Positions 26,420 to 34,542 of a stretch of DNA of 64,000 nucleotides are shown in pieces. The notes beneath the pieces were generated by a model. That model was not told the origin of the DNA, made no database searches, and saw only the letters and a list, made by a program, of their open reading frames with translations. Source of the DNA: Xanthobacter agilis (GTDB lineage Bacteria; Pseudomonadota; Alphaproteobacteria; Rhizobiales; Xanthobacteraceae); contig NZ_JABWGX010000004.1 in NCBI RefSeq assembly GCF_021730435.1, positions 1-64,000 on the forward strand, in the 5' to 3' direction. Position numbers and translations under genes: made by a program. The first letter of the stretch is position 1, and every line of letters starts with the position of its first letter.

Positions 26420-28120
26420 ATGCTGGCATCGCTCTCGATCCGGGACATCGTCCTCATCGAGAAGCTCGATCTCACCTTGTCGGACGGGCTCACCGTCCTC
26501 ACCGGTGAGACGGGGGCGGGGAAGTCCATTCTGCTCGATTCGGTGTCCCTCGCCCTGGGTGGGCGGGGCGACGGCGCGCTGGTACGGCATGGCCAGCCGA
26601 AAGGGCAGGTCACGCTCGCCTTCGACCTTTCGAGCGACCATCCGGCCCATGCCATCCTCGCCGCCGCGGATCTGCCCGACGAGGACCATCTCGTCATCCG
26701 CCGCATCCAGATGGCCGACGGGCGCACCCGTGCCTTTGTGAACGAGGAGGCGGTGAGCGTGCAGGCTCTGCGGCTCATCGGCGCCAGCCTCGTTGAACTC
26801 CACGGCCAGCATGCCGACCGGGCGCTGGTGGATCCCGCGACCCACCGTGCTCTGCTGGATGCTTATGGCGGCCTCTCGGCCGATGTGGTGGCGCTGGGCG
26901 GCCTGTGGCGGCACTGGCGTGCGGCCCGCGAGACCGCGCGCGAGGAGCGCGTGCGCCTGGAGGCGGCGGAGAAGGAAGCCGATTACATCCGCCATGCCGT
27001 GGAAGAGCTGACCGCGCTTGGCGCCGAGGTCGGGGAGGAGGCGGCGCTGTCCGAGCGGCGCAGCGCCATGATGCGATCGGAGAAGATCGCAGCCGATCTG
27101 TCGGAGGCCCTCAATGCGGTGGCGGGCGGCGGCTCGCCGATTCCCTCGCTGTCGGCGGCGGTGCGGCGGCTGGAGCGGCGGGCGGGCGAGTCCCAGGATG
27201 TGATCCGGCCTGCGGTGGAGGCCATCGACCAGGCCCTCGACGCGCTGGAGCTGGCGCGCGGCCATCTGGAAGCCGCACTGGCCGATGCGGACTTTGAACC
27301 GCGCGAGCTGGAGCGGATCGAAGAGCGCCTGTTCGCCTTGCGCGGCGCGGCCCGCAAATATGCGGTGAGCCCGGATGTGCTGCCGGAAGTGGCGGCCCGC
27401 TTCGTGGCGCAACTGGAGCATCTCGACCAATCGGAAGCGCGCCTGGCGCGGCTAGATGCCGCAGCAATGGAGGCGGAGACGGCCTATCGCCACGCGGCTG
27501 AACGCCTCTCGGCGGCGCGCCGCGCCGCGGCGGACGCCCTCGATGGCGCGGTGGGCGCGGAGCTGCCGCCGCTCAAGCTGGAGCGGGCGGAGTTTCTCAC
27601 CAAGGTCACCGCCGATCCCGCCGCCGCCGGGCCGGAGGGCTGCGACGGAGTGGAATTCTGGGTGCGTACCAATCCCGGAAGCCGGCCGGGGCCCATGATG
27701 AAGGTGGCGTCGGGTGGCGAGCTGGCGCGCTTCCTGCTCGCGCTCAAGGTGGTGCTGGCGGACCGCGGATCGGCGCCGACGCTGATCTTCGACGAGATCG
27801 ACACGGGGGTGGGGGGCGCGGTGGCCGACGCCATCGGCCAGCGACTGGCGCGGCTGTCGCAGAAGGTCCAGGTGCTGTGCGTCACCCATGCGCCGCAGGT
27901 GGCGGCGCGGGCGCACCACCATCTGCTCATCGCGAAGGCCGCCCACCCGGCGTCGGCGGATGGGGCGGGCGCGGCCGATGGCGAAGTGCCGGTGACGACC
28001 CGCGTCGCCGCCCTCACTCCGGCCCTGCGCAAGGAGGAGATCGCCCGCATGCTGGCGGGCGCCTCCGTGACCGCCGAGGCGCGGGCGGCGGCCGAGCGGC
28101 TGCTGAAGGCGGCGCGCTGA
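26420..28120 (+). CDS. recN: DNA repair protein RecN
   Basis: An SMC-like ATPase that acts early in double-strand break repair. The 566-residue protein has Walker A GETGAGKS at 29-36, a long coiled-coil middle, the ABC signature VASGGELARFLLALK, and Walker B TLIFDEIDTGVGG near 455-467. The histidine switch lies in CVTHAPQVAARA. It starts six bases after bamD, so the two share a transcript. I see no clear alphaproteobacterial LexA box upstream. Confidence 0.96.
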   Translation: MLASLSIRDIVLIEKLDLTLSDGLTVLTGETGAGKSILLDSVSLALGGRGDGALVRHGQPKGQVTLAFDLSSDHPAHAILAAADLPDEDHLVIRRIQMADGRTRAFVNEEAVSVQALRLIGASLVELHGQHADRALVDPATHRALLDAYGGLSADVVALGGLWRHWRAARETAREERVRLEAAEKEADYIRHAVEELTALGAEVGEEAALSERRSAMMRSEKIAADLSEALNAVAGGGSPIPSLSAAVRRLERRAGESQDVIRPAVEAIDQALDALELARGHLEAALADADFEPRELERIEERLFALRGAARKYAVSPDVLPEVAARFVAQLEHLDQSEARLARLDAAAMEAETAYRHAAERLSAARRAAADALDGAVGAELPPLKLERAEFLTKVTADPAAAGPEGCDGVEFWVRTNPGSRPGPMMKVASGGELARFLLALKVVLADRGSAPTLIFDEIDTGVGGAVADAIGQRLARLSQKVQVLCVTHAPQVAARAHHHLLIAKAAHPASADGAGAADGEVPVTTRVAALTPALRKEEIARMLAGASVTAEARAAAERLLKAAR

Positions 28121-28234
28121 GCGCCGCACGGCGTTGGCTTCAACCCGATCGGCTGCGGCTTTGAGCGATGTCCAGGGGGGATCGGTCGCACCGCCGCGCG
28201 GCACGCTTGGCGGCATGCTTGCGGGCGTCGGGTC

Positions 28235-28264
28235 TCAGTCCAGGTGCGGTCAGTCCAGGTGCGG
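28235..28264. repeat. 15-base tandem duplication at the arfB stop
   Basis: TCAGTCCAGGTGCGG occurs twice head to tail (28235-28249 and 28250-28264). The second copy encodes the last codons and stop of arfB on the minus strand, so the duplication repeats PHLD-stop in frame just beyond the gene. Confidence 0.9.
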
Positions 28265-28672
28265 CTTGTTCTGGCGCAGGGTCTTGATGTGGCCGCGCCG
28301 CTCCTTGGCGGCAAGGCGTCGTTCCTTGGAGCCGAGGGTGGGGCGCGTGGGGCGGCGCGGCGGGGCCACCACCGTGGCGCTGCGAATGAGCTCCACCAGC
28401 CGCTCGATGGCGTCGTCGCGGTTGCGCTCCTGGGTCCGGAAGCGCTGGGCCTGGATGACGATGACCCCATCCTGGGTCAGTCGGCGGCCGGCAAGGCGCG
28501 CGAGGCGCTCCTTCACCGGGCCGGGGAGATCGGGCGAGCGGGCCATGTGGAAGCGCAGCTGCACCGCGCTCGACACCTTGTTCACATTCTGCCCGCCCGG
28601 CCCCGAGGCGCGCACGAACGCATACTCGATGTCGTCCTCGGAAATGGCGATGCGGGGTGTGATCTCGATCAT
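28250..28672 (-). CDS. arfB: Alternative ribosome-rescue factor ArfB (GGQ peptidyl-tRNA hydrolase)
   Basis: ArfB (YaeJ) hydrolyses peptidyl-tRNA on ribosomes stalled at mRNA ends. The 140-residue protein has the GGQ motif in ASGPGGQNVNKVSS (GGQ at 26-28) and lacks codon-recognition domains. It ends in the basic tail (SKERRLAAKERRGHIKTLRQNK) that enters the empty mRNA channel. The start at 28672 gives the standard N-terminus MIEITPRIAI. It is not in an obvious operon. Confidence 0.93.
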   Translation of the reverse strand: MIEITPRIAISEDDIEYAFVRASGPGGQNVNKVSSAVQLRFHMARSPDLPGPVKERLARLAGRRLTQDGVIVIQAQRFRTQERNRDDAIERLVELIRSATVVAPPRRPTRPTLGSKERRLAAKERRGHIKTLRQNKPHLD

Positions 28673-29011
28673 GGGCGGTTCAGATGGGTGACGGCGCACC
28701 CTAGAGCAATTTCAGCAAAAGTGTGCAGCGGTTTTGCGTCTGAAATTGCGATAAAATAAGGAGCTAGAGCATTTTCGCGGGCCGAGGATACTAGCGCGCG
28801 GCGCGTCAGCCATTTGTCGATTCATCGGACACGGGCGCACCCTCGGCACGGCCGCGGCGGATGGGCGCCGTCGCAGCCGTCAAGCGACATCCGGTGTCGC
28901 GGCGAGAAGCGGTAACCCCCGCGACACGGACGCGGGGCCGGTGGAAACGCCAGCTCCGCAGGCATCCCGGCGGTTCGCCCGTCGCGATGCCGGCCGGTGC
29001 CGGCGGGCGGA
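28673..29011. other. Gap between arfB and the OlsB-like gene
   Basis: About 340 bases. It contains an intergenic palindromic repeat at 28701-28772 and otherwise GC-rich DNA with only short, unsupported ORFs. No tRNA or promoter stands out. Confidence 0.5.
28701..28772. repeat. Alphaproteobacterial intergenic palindromic repeat
   Basis: The element runs from CTAGAGCAATTTCAG to GCTAGAGCATT. Outer arms GCAATTTCAG (28706-28715) and CTGAAATTGC (28740-28749) are perfectly complementary. Inner arms CAAAA/TTTTG enclose GTGTGCAGCGG. This looks like a class of small mosaic palindromes scattered between genes in rhizobia and relatives. It could fold into a cruciform or an RNA hairpin. Other copies are needed to confirm it. 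Confidence 0.6.
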
Positions 29012-30121
29012 TCAAATGGCGTGCCGGTTGGCGGTGGGGCCGAAATGCTCCACGTAGCGCGGGCTGATGACCGAGACCGGCAGGATGATGAGCACGTCGG
29101 TGGTGCCGAACTGGCGGTCCACCACCGCGCCGTCGCCCACGAAGCCGCCGAGCCGCAGGTAGCCCTTCACCAAGGGCGGCAGGCTCTGCACCGCCGCCTT
29201 GGGCGAGATGTCAGCCTTGGCCATGCGGTTCATCTCCACGCGGCGGCCGGGCAGTGCGTGGGCCCGCCATTCCTCGGGCGCGAGCGCGTTGTGGTGCAGG
29301 AAGGACAGAGGCAAGGCGAGCGCGTCCGGGTCGGTGCCTTCAAGGCTGGCGCAGCCGAACATCACGTCGATCTTGTTGCGCAGCACATAGGTCCAGATCC
29401 CGTGCCACAGCAGTTCCACCGTGCGCTTGTTGCGGTAGGACTTCAGCACGCAGGAGCGGCCGAGTTCCAGGAACCGCAGGTCGGGATGGGCGGCGATGAT
29501 CGGCGCCACATCGAACTCGCCCTGGGTGTAGAACCCGCCGTGACGGGCCGCGACATCCTGGCGCAACACGCGATAGGTGCCCACCACCTTGGGCTTGCGG
29601 CGGCCGAGCACCACCTTGCCGGCGTCGTAGTCGAGGACCAGCAGGTGGTCGCAAATGGCGTCGAAACTGTCCATGTCGCGCCGGGCCAGACGCGTGGTGG
29701 CGTCGGGCAAGGCCGACATTTCCTCATAGAAGACCTTGTAGCGCAGGCGCTGGGCGCGGCGCACGTCGCGCGCGGTGCGGGCCAGGCGCACTTCCAGCGG
29801 CCCGAGGCGTCCCAGCACCAGGGCCTCGTCGCCCGGCACCGCTTCACGGTGGCGGATGCCGGAATAGGCCCGCAGATCGGCCACCAGCTTCTGCGGTGCC
29901 GGCAGCGGGGGCCGTCCGCCGGCCTCGACCTTGGCTTTCTCGAAGAAGGCGAAGGGGGTGTCGCGGCCGAACAGCGGCGCGCGCTTCTCCACGCCTTCGG
30001 CAGGCTTGAAGCCGGGCCAGCGGGCGAAGCTCTCCTTGGCCACTTCGCGCGCGGCGTCGAAACCGCGCCCCACCAAGGCCGGCAGGTTGAAGGCGTCTTC
30101 CGTGTCACCGATGCGCTTCAT
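29012..30121 (-). CDS. GNAT acyltransferase, OlsB-like (ornithine lipid synthesis type)
   Basis: A 369-residue protein. The C-terminal two thirds match the OlsB / hemolysin-like acyltransferase family, with EVRLARTARDVRRAQRLRYKVFYEEM, CDHLLVLD, VVGTYRVLRQDVA, FLELGRSCV and a late VDVMFGCASLEGTDP-type segment. OlsB transfers 3-hydroxyacyl groups to ornithine, the first step of ornithine lipids. The roughly 100-residue N-terminal extension is Pro/Ala-rich and longer than in classic OlsB. No olsA neighbour is present, so the substrate is inferred only. Start 30121 is an ATG. Confidence 0.75.
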   Translation of the reverse strand: MKRIGDTEDAFNLPALVGRGFDAAREVAKESFARWPGFKPAEGVEKRAPLFGRDTPFAFFEKAKVEAGGRPPLPAPQKLVADLRAYSGIRHREAVPGDEALVLGRLGPLEVRLARTARDVRRAQRLRYKVFYEEMSALPDATTRLARRDMDSFDAICDHLLVLDYDAGKVVLGRRKPKVVGTYRVLRQDVAARHGGFYTQGEFDVAPIIAAHPDLRFLELGRSCVLKSYRNKRTVELLWHGIWTYVLRNKIDVMFGCASLEGTDPDALALPLSFLHHNALAPEEWRAHALPGRRVEMNRMAKADISPKAAVQSLPPLVKGYLRLGGFVGDGAVVDRQFGTTDVLIILPVSVISPRYVEHFGPTANRHAI

Positions 30122-30450
30122 GCGTCGACCCTCCCCGAGCCGCCGCCGGCGACGAAACCGTCATCTCGCGGGCCGCCCACCCTTTTGGTGCCGTCGCGGG
30201 CCGCGCCGGTTCGTCCCGTGCAGCTATCGCGATCTTCAGCGCCTGTCGTGACATGCGTCTGAATGTGACCGTCACATTCACCATAGATTTCATACGCGCA
30301 TGTGACAATGGTTTCGGTCGTGTTCGCACGGTCTTAAGGCTTCCGAGCGATTATCCGGGCACGGAGTTGTGACAGCGGTGCGGAATCTGGCTTTATCGGG
30401 CCGCGGCGCGGATGCCGGCGGGGCCGGACGCGCGATCATCGGGGGGTATC
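30122..30450. other. Divergent intergenic region with a palindromic operator
   Basis: A 329-base gap between the OlsB-like gene and a secreted protein gene. It holds the 21-base palindrome at 30260-30280, then a less GC-rich stretch (30285-30345), suitable for promoters in both directions. No gene is seen. Confidence 0.5.
30260..30280. promoter_or_regulatory. Palindromic operator candidate
   Basis: TGAATGTGA and TCACATTCA are perfect complements around a CCG centre. It resembles a CRP-like TGTGA/TCACA pair but with a 3-base rather than 6-base spacer. It lies between two divergent genes and may control either. Confidence 0.5.
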
Positions 30451-31044
30451 ATGAAGACTTATCTCGTGGCGGCGGCTGTGTCCGCCCTGGTGGCGCTCGG
30501 CGCCGGCGGCGCCGTGGCCCAGCCGCAGCCGACCGCGACCGAAACCGTGGTCATCGCGGGCGTGGGGACGGTGCCGGTTCTGGTCTACCAGGCGCGGTTC
30601 GTCTCGGCCGATCCGGCCACTCGCCGCATGGTGCTGGAACTGCCCAACGGCAAGCGCTGGGCGATCGTCGCGCCGCCGATCCTGGGCGACCTCGAGGCCT
30701 ACCGCAACAGCGAGCGGCTGCTCATCCGCGTGGTGCCGGGCATCGTCACCGGGCTCGGCAAGGCGCGCCAGGGCACGCCCGGCGAGGTGCTGAGCGAAGT
30801 CGCCATCAATGACGGCCTGCCGGGCTGGCCGGAGGGCTTCGGCATCCGCGCGGTGACGCTCACCACCATTTTCGTGGACGTGAACCGCCAGGCTGGCACC
30901 GTCACCTTCGAAGGCCCCGACGGCGGCGTGCGCACGCTGCGCGCGGTGGACCCCAAGGTGCTGGCCGACCTGCAGCAGGTCAATCCCGGCGACCTCGCCC
31001 AGATCAGCTATCTGGAAGGCATCGCCATCAACGCTGGTCGGTGA
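30451..31044 (+). CDS. Secreted protein of unknown function
   Basis: The 197-residue precursor has a clear Sec signal (MKTYLVAAAVSALVALGAGG, cleavage probably after AVA near 27). The mature part is beta-rich with no family I recognise. It contains ATRRMVLELPNGKRWAIVAP and a repeat-like TVTFEGPDGGVRTL stretch. The ATG at 30451 follows a GGGGGG-rich region. A complete IS element lies 75 bases downstream. A periplasmic location is inferred from the signal only. Confidence 0.7.
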   Translation: MKTYLVAAAVSALVALGAGGAVAQPQPTATETVVIAGVGTVPVLVYQARFVSADPATRRMVLELPNGKRWAIVAPPILGDLEAYRNSERLLIRVVPGIVTGLGKARQGTPGEVLSEVAINDGLPGWPEGFGIRAVTLTTIFVDVNRQAGTVTFEGPDGGVRTLRAVDPKVLADLQQVNPGDLAQISYLEGIAINAGR

Positions 31045-31217
31045 GGCTCGCGCCTGCGGGGCGGGCTCGGCCCGCTCCGCACGGTACGTGGATGGGAGCG
31101 AGGCGTGTTCCCGTTCCGCTAGGCAGTGTGGACGGTTTTCCGCCGGTTGAGGCGGAGGGGATTCCCTTTTTGTGCTTTCGGTGATTCATAGCGGGTCGGC
31201 TTTTGGCGAGGTCGACC

Positions 31218-31646
31218 ATGCTGACGCGGATGACGGATGAGGATTGGGCAGTGGCTCTGGAGGTGTTCCGCGCCTGCCGGTCGCGACGCGGCGACAAGGG
31301 CCGCGACGATCGCAAGTTCCTTGAAGCCATGCACTATTTCACCGTGCACAACATCTCCTGGCGGGCCCTGCCCGCCGAGTTCGGACCCTGGAACAGCGTC
31401 TGGAAAAGGTTCTGGCGGCTGCGCCAGGCCGGCGTGTTCGAGCTGTTCTTTGAAACCCTGGCCTCCCTCAGCCGCACCGCGCATCTGGTGCAGATGTTCG
31501 ATTCCACCGTGGTGCGCGCCCATGTTTCCGCCGCCGGCGCAAAAGGGGGCAGCAAGGCCAGGCCCTCGGCCGCTCGCGCGGCGGCTTCTCCACCAAGATC
31601 CACCTCAAGAGCGACTTCGATGGCCACCCGCTCGCCTTCCACCTGA
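31218..31646 (+). CDS. IS5-family transposase, upstream frame
   Basis: This frame encodes the N-terminal part of the transposase, MLTRMTDEDWAVALEVFRAC onward, with FTVHNISWRALPAEFG and WKRFWRLRQAGVFE typical of the IS427 group. It carries the first catalytic aspartate in QMFDSTVVRAH. After the A4G5 run at 31541 the frame goes on with arginine-rich sequence that is not transposase. A -1 shift there leads to GQALGRSRGGFSTKIHLKSD. An upstream TTG at 31203 is an alternative start. Confidence 0.88.
   Translation: MLTRMTDEDWAVALEVFRACRSRRGDKGRDDRKFLEAMHYFTVHNISWRALPAEFGPWNSVWKRFWRLRQAGVFELFFETLASLSRTAHLVQMFDSTVVRAHVSAAGAKGGSKARPSAARAAASPPRSTSRATSMATRSPST
31541..31549 (+). promoter_or_regulatory. 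Slippery run for -1 frameshifting in the transposase
   Basis: AAAAGGGGG lies where homology passes from the upstream to the downstream frame. Such A/G runs drive programmed -1 frameshifting in many IS5-family elements. Confidence 0.65.
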
Positions 31647-31999
31647 CCGGCGGCGAGGTCGGCGACAGCCCGCTGTTCAAGCTGCTGTTGGATCTGGGGC
31701 CGGACGTCACGCCACGCGCGGCGCTCGCCGACAAGGGCTATGACGCCAAGGCCAACCGGGCCATTGCCCGGGCTCGGGGCATCGCGCCGGCCATCCCCTT
31801 CAAATCCAACGCGAAGCACCGGCCAACCTTCTTCCCGAAGGCGCTCTACCAGGGCCGTGCCCGCATCGAACAGTGCTTCGGAAAACTGAAGCGATTCAAG
31901 CGCGTCGCCCTGCGCTGCGAGAAGACCGAATGCGGCTTCGCCGCCATCGTCGCCCTCGCCCTGAGCTTCATCCTCATCAAATCCGTCCACACTGCCTAG
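31550..31999 (+). CDS. IS5-family transposase, downstream frame
   Basis: Entered by -1 frameshift, this frame continues the transposase. It contains STKIHLKSDFDGHPLAFHLT, the second catalytic aspartate in LADKGYDAKANR, and the glutamate in RIEQCFGKLKRFKR. It ends HTA-stop, and the TAG stop is provided by the CTAG at the right end. An internal ATG at 31688 could start it separately, but the product would lack conserved sequence. Confidence 0.82.
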   Translation, partial: QQGQALGRSRGGFSTKIHLKSDFDGHPLAFHLTGGEVGDSPLFKLLLDLGPDVTPRAALADKGYDAKANRAIARARGIAPAIPFKSNAKHRPTFFPKALYQGRARIEQCFGKLKRFKRVALRCEKTECGFAAIVALALSFILIKSVHTA

Positions 32000-33528
32000 G
32001 CGGCGGCCCGAGGGCGGTCGGCGGCGGCGCGATAGGCGAGGGCTTCGGCCAGATGGCGCCGGCCGACGCCCTCCGACCCGTCGAGATCGGCCAGGGTGCG
32101 GGCCACCTTCAGTACGCGATGGTAGCCGCGGGCGGTGAGCCGCATGGCGTCGGCGGCGTCGCGCAGCAGGGTGGCGCCTCCGGCGTCGGGCTGGGCCACG
32201 GTTTCGAGCAGGGGGCCTGAGGCTTCCGCATTGGTGCGCACATCCGGCCGGCCGAGGGCGGCATAGCGCTCCATCTGCATGTTGCGTGCCTGCGCCACCC
32301 GCGCGGCCACCTCGCGCGAGCCTTCCGTTGGGGCCGGCAGCACGAGGTCCGCCGCGCGCACCGCCGGCACCTCCAGGTGAATGTCGATGCGGTCGAGGAA
32401 GGGACCGGACAGCCGGGCCTGATACTCGTCGGCGCAGCGCGGCCCCCGCTTGCAGGTATAGCCCGGCTCGCCCGCGCGTCCGCAGCGGCAGGGGTTCATG
32501 GCGGCGATGAGCTGGAACCGCGCCGGATAGGTGACGCGGTGGTTGGCGCGGGCGATCAGAACCTCCCCGCTCTCCAGCGGCTGGCGCAGGGAATCGAGCA
32601 CCTGGGGCGAGAATTCCGGCAGCTCGTCGAGGAACAGAACGCCGTTGTGGGCGAGCGACACCTCGCCGGGGCGGGCCTTGGCGCCGCCGCCCACCATGGC
32701 CGCCATGCTCGCCGAATGGTGGGGCGCGCGGAACGGTCGCCGGCTGACCAGGGCCCCATCCTCGATGGCGCCGGCCACCGAGGCGATCATGGACACGTCC
32801 AGCATCTCGGCCGGGGCCAGCGGCGGCAGGATGGAGGGCAGGCGCTGCGCCAGCATGGACTTGCCGGCGCCGGGCGGTCCGATGAAGATGAGATTGTGTC
32901 CGCCCGCGGCGGCGACCTCCAGGGCGCGCTTGGCGGTTTCCTGCCCCTTCACGTCCCTGAGATCCAGCTCGGCCACGCTGCCGGCCTTCATGCGCGGTTC
33001 GGGGCGGCTCATCACCTGGCGTCCGGTCATGTGATTGGCAAGTTCGAGCAGGGAGGCGGGCGCAAGGATGTCCATCTCGGGGCTGGCCCAGGCGGCTTCC
33101 GCGCCGCAGGGCTCGGGGCAGATGAGCCCGTGGCCGCGGGCATTGGCGCCGATGGCGGCCGGCAGCACGCCCGCCACCGCCGCCACGGTGCCGTCGAGCG
33201 CCAGTTCGCCCACCACGGTAAAGCCGGCAAGGGCATCGCCCGGAATGGCGCCGATGGCGGCCATGAGCCCGAGGGCGATGGGCAGGTCGTAATGGGAGCC
33301 TTCCTTCGGCAGGTCGGCGGGGGCAAGATTGATGGTGATGCGCCGCGCCGGCAAGGCGAGCCCGGAGGCGATCAATGCCGCCCGCACCCGCTCCTTCGCC
33401 TCGGTGACGGCCTTGTCGGGCAGGCCGACGATGGTGAAGGCGGGCAGGCCTGCCGCCACATGCACCTGCACATCCACCGGGCGTGCCTCCACCCCTTCGA
33501 ATGCGACCGTCGCCACCCGCTGGATCAC
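31996..33528 (-). CDS. comM: YifB/ComM-family AAA+ ATPase (Mg-chelatase-like)
   Basis: ComM is a hexameric helicase that promotes branch migration in natural transformation. The 510-residue protein has the N-terminal Lon-protease-like fold domain (MIQRVATVAFEGVEARPVDVQ), Walker A FIGPPGAGKSMLAQ near 220, Walker B VLFLDELPEF, and a zinc motif with CRCG and C-x6-C in RCGRAGEPGYTCKRGPRC. It closes with the Mg-chelatase C-terminal domain. The start is a GTG at 33528, matching the family. Its TAG stop lies in the CTAG target of the IS element, but the C-terminus has normal length, so the gene appears intact. Confidence 0.93.
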   Translation of the reverse strand: MIQRVATVAFEGVEARPVDVQVHVAAGLPAFTIVGLPDKAVTEAKERVRAALIASGLALPARRITINLAPADLPKEGSHYDLPIALGLMAAIGAIPGDALAGFTVVGELALDGTVAAVAGVLPAAIGANARGHGLICPEPCGAEAAWASPEMDILAPASLLELANHMTGRQVMSRPEPRMKAGSVAELDLRDVKGQETAKRALEVAAAGGHNLIFIGPPGAGKSMLAQRLPSILPPLAPAEMLDVSMIASVAGAIEDGALVSRRPFRAPHHSASMAAMVGGGAKARPGEVSLAHNGVLFLDELPEFSPQVLDSLRQPLESGEVLIARANHRVTYPARFQLIAAMNPCRCGRAGEPGYTCKRGPRCADEYQARLSGPFLDRIDIHLEVPAVRAADLVLPAPTEGSREVAARVAQARNMQMERYAALGRPDVRTNAEASGPLLETVAQPDAGGATLLRDAADAMRLTARGYHRVLKVARTLADLDGSEGVGRRHLAEALAYRAAADRPRAAA

Positions 33529-33631
33529 CGCCGCGCCCCCCGTTCAGCCCCGTTGCTACTCACGGTAGCGGAAGGTTTCCTGAGCGGCAAGAACGAAACT
33601 GGAACAAGACTGAAGTCGGCATGCGCGCCGG

Positions 33632-34423
33632 TCAATCCGCCGGCATCAGCACCACCAGCCGGGCGCCGGCATCGGGCAGCGGCACCAGGGTCAGCTGATC
33701 GTAATGGTGCTCCGCGCCCGCCGGATCGGAAAAGGCGCGGCGGCCCCCTTCCCGGCCGAGCACCGCCTGGCTGTTCCACAGTCGGGCGAACAAGGGGGAG
33801 CCGGCGGCGAGTTCGGCGATGAGGGCGGCCAGGGCTGGATCGGCGAAGCGCCGCGAGTAATCGGCGCGCAGCTCGGCCAGCACGCGGCCGGCGCGGTCGT
33901 CGAAGTGCGGGATCAGGCGCGGTGCATGGGGGGAAAGGAAGATGAAGCGCAACAGGTTGCGGTCACCCGGCTGGTCCAGCCAGCCGCGGAACAGGGCGGC
34001 GGCGGAGACGTTCCAGGCGAGGGCGTTCCAGTGGCGATCCACGAGATAGGCCGGATGGGGCAGGTCGCGCACCAGCCGGGCCAGGGCCGGGGGTGGTGCG
34101 GCCTCTTCCGGCGGGGGCTCGGGATCGTGACGGCCGGCGAGATCGAACACATAGGCCCGCTCCGCCGGGGTCAGGCCCAGGGCGCCGGCGAGCCGGGCGA
34201 GGGCGGCGGCGGACAGGGACACCTCGCGCCCCTGCTCGATCCAACTGTACCAGGTGGCGCTGAGACCAGCGATCTGGGCGACTTCCTCGCGGCGCAGGCC
34301 GGGGGTGCGCCGCCGCCGCAGGTCGGTGATGCCGAAGGCCTTGGGGTCCATCTGCTCGCGATGCGCCCGGAGGAAGGCGCCGAGCGCGGCGCGGGTCTGG
34401 CCGGTGGTGTCGGGTGGGGTCAT
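33632..34423 (-). CDS. XRE-family regulator with MmyB-like ligand-binding domain
   Basis: The 263-residue protein has an N-terminal helix-turn-helix (LRRRRTPGLRREEVAQIAGLSATWYSWIEQG, about 35-65). Its C-terminal MLTR/MmyB-like domain (PAYLVDRHWNALAWNVSAAALF, then RNLLRFIFLSP) belongs to a PAS-like ligand-binding family. Members usually repress an adjacent, divergent gene and respond to small hydrophobic ligands. Here the divergent neighbour is a methyltransferase. Possible operator half-sites TACCAG and CTGGCA lie between them. The start at 34423 is a clean ATG. Confidence 0.88.
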   Translation of the reverse strand: MTPPDTTGQTRAALGAFLRAHREQMDPKAFGITDLRRRRTPGLRREEVAQIAGLSATWYSWIEQGREVSLSAAALARLAGALGLTPAERAYVFDLAGRHDPEPPPEEAAPPPALARLVRDLPHPAYLVDRHWNALAWNVSAAALFRGWLDQPGDRNLLRFIFLSPHAPRLIPHFDDRAGRVLAELRADYSRRFADPALAALIAELAAGSPLFARLWNSQAVLGREGGRRAFSDPAGAEHHYDQLTLVPLPDAGARLVVLMPAD

Positions 34424-34437
34424 GTGGGGAGATGTTA

Positions 34438-34462
34438 TACCAGGATAAAATCGGCTCTGGCA
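34438..34462. promoter_or_regulatory. Possible operator between regulator and methyltransferase
   Basis: TACCAG and CTGGCA form an imperfect inverted repeat with a 13-base spacer. The spacer holds GATAAAAT, the least GC-rich run in this gap. The position, 15 bases before the regulator start, suits autoregulation. The evidence is weak. Confidence 0.3.
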
Positions 34463-34542
34463 CCGGTTTAAGACACCTCTATGTCTGGCCGTGCGGCAGC
34501 CTGCCGCCGACGTGCGCCATCGGGGCGCGACAGGAGGAGATG

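Larger units (their letters stand above)
31119..31999 (+). mobile_element. Complete IS5-family insertion sequence (IS427-like)
   Basis: The ends are perfect 17-base inverted repeats, CTAGGCAGTGTGGACGG at 31119-31135 and its complement at 31983-31999, counting the CTAG target on each side. The element proper is about 873-875 bases, depending on whether the duplicated target is CTAG or TA. It encodes a DDE transposase in two frames joined by a slippery run. It is inserted exactly at the stop codon of comM without changing that protein. Confidence 0.92.
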
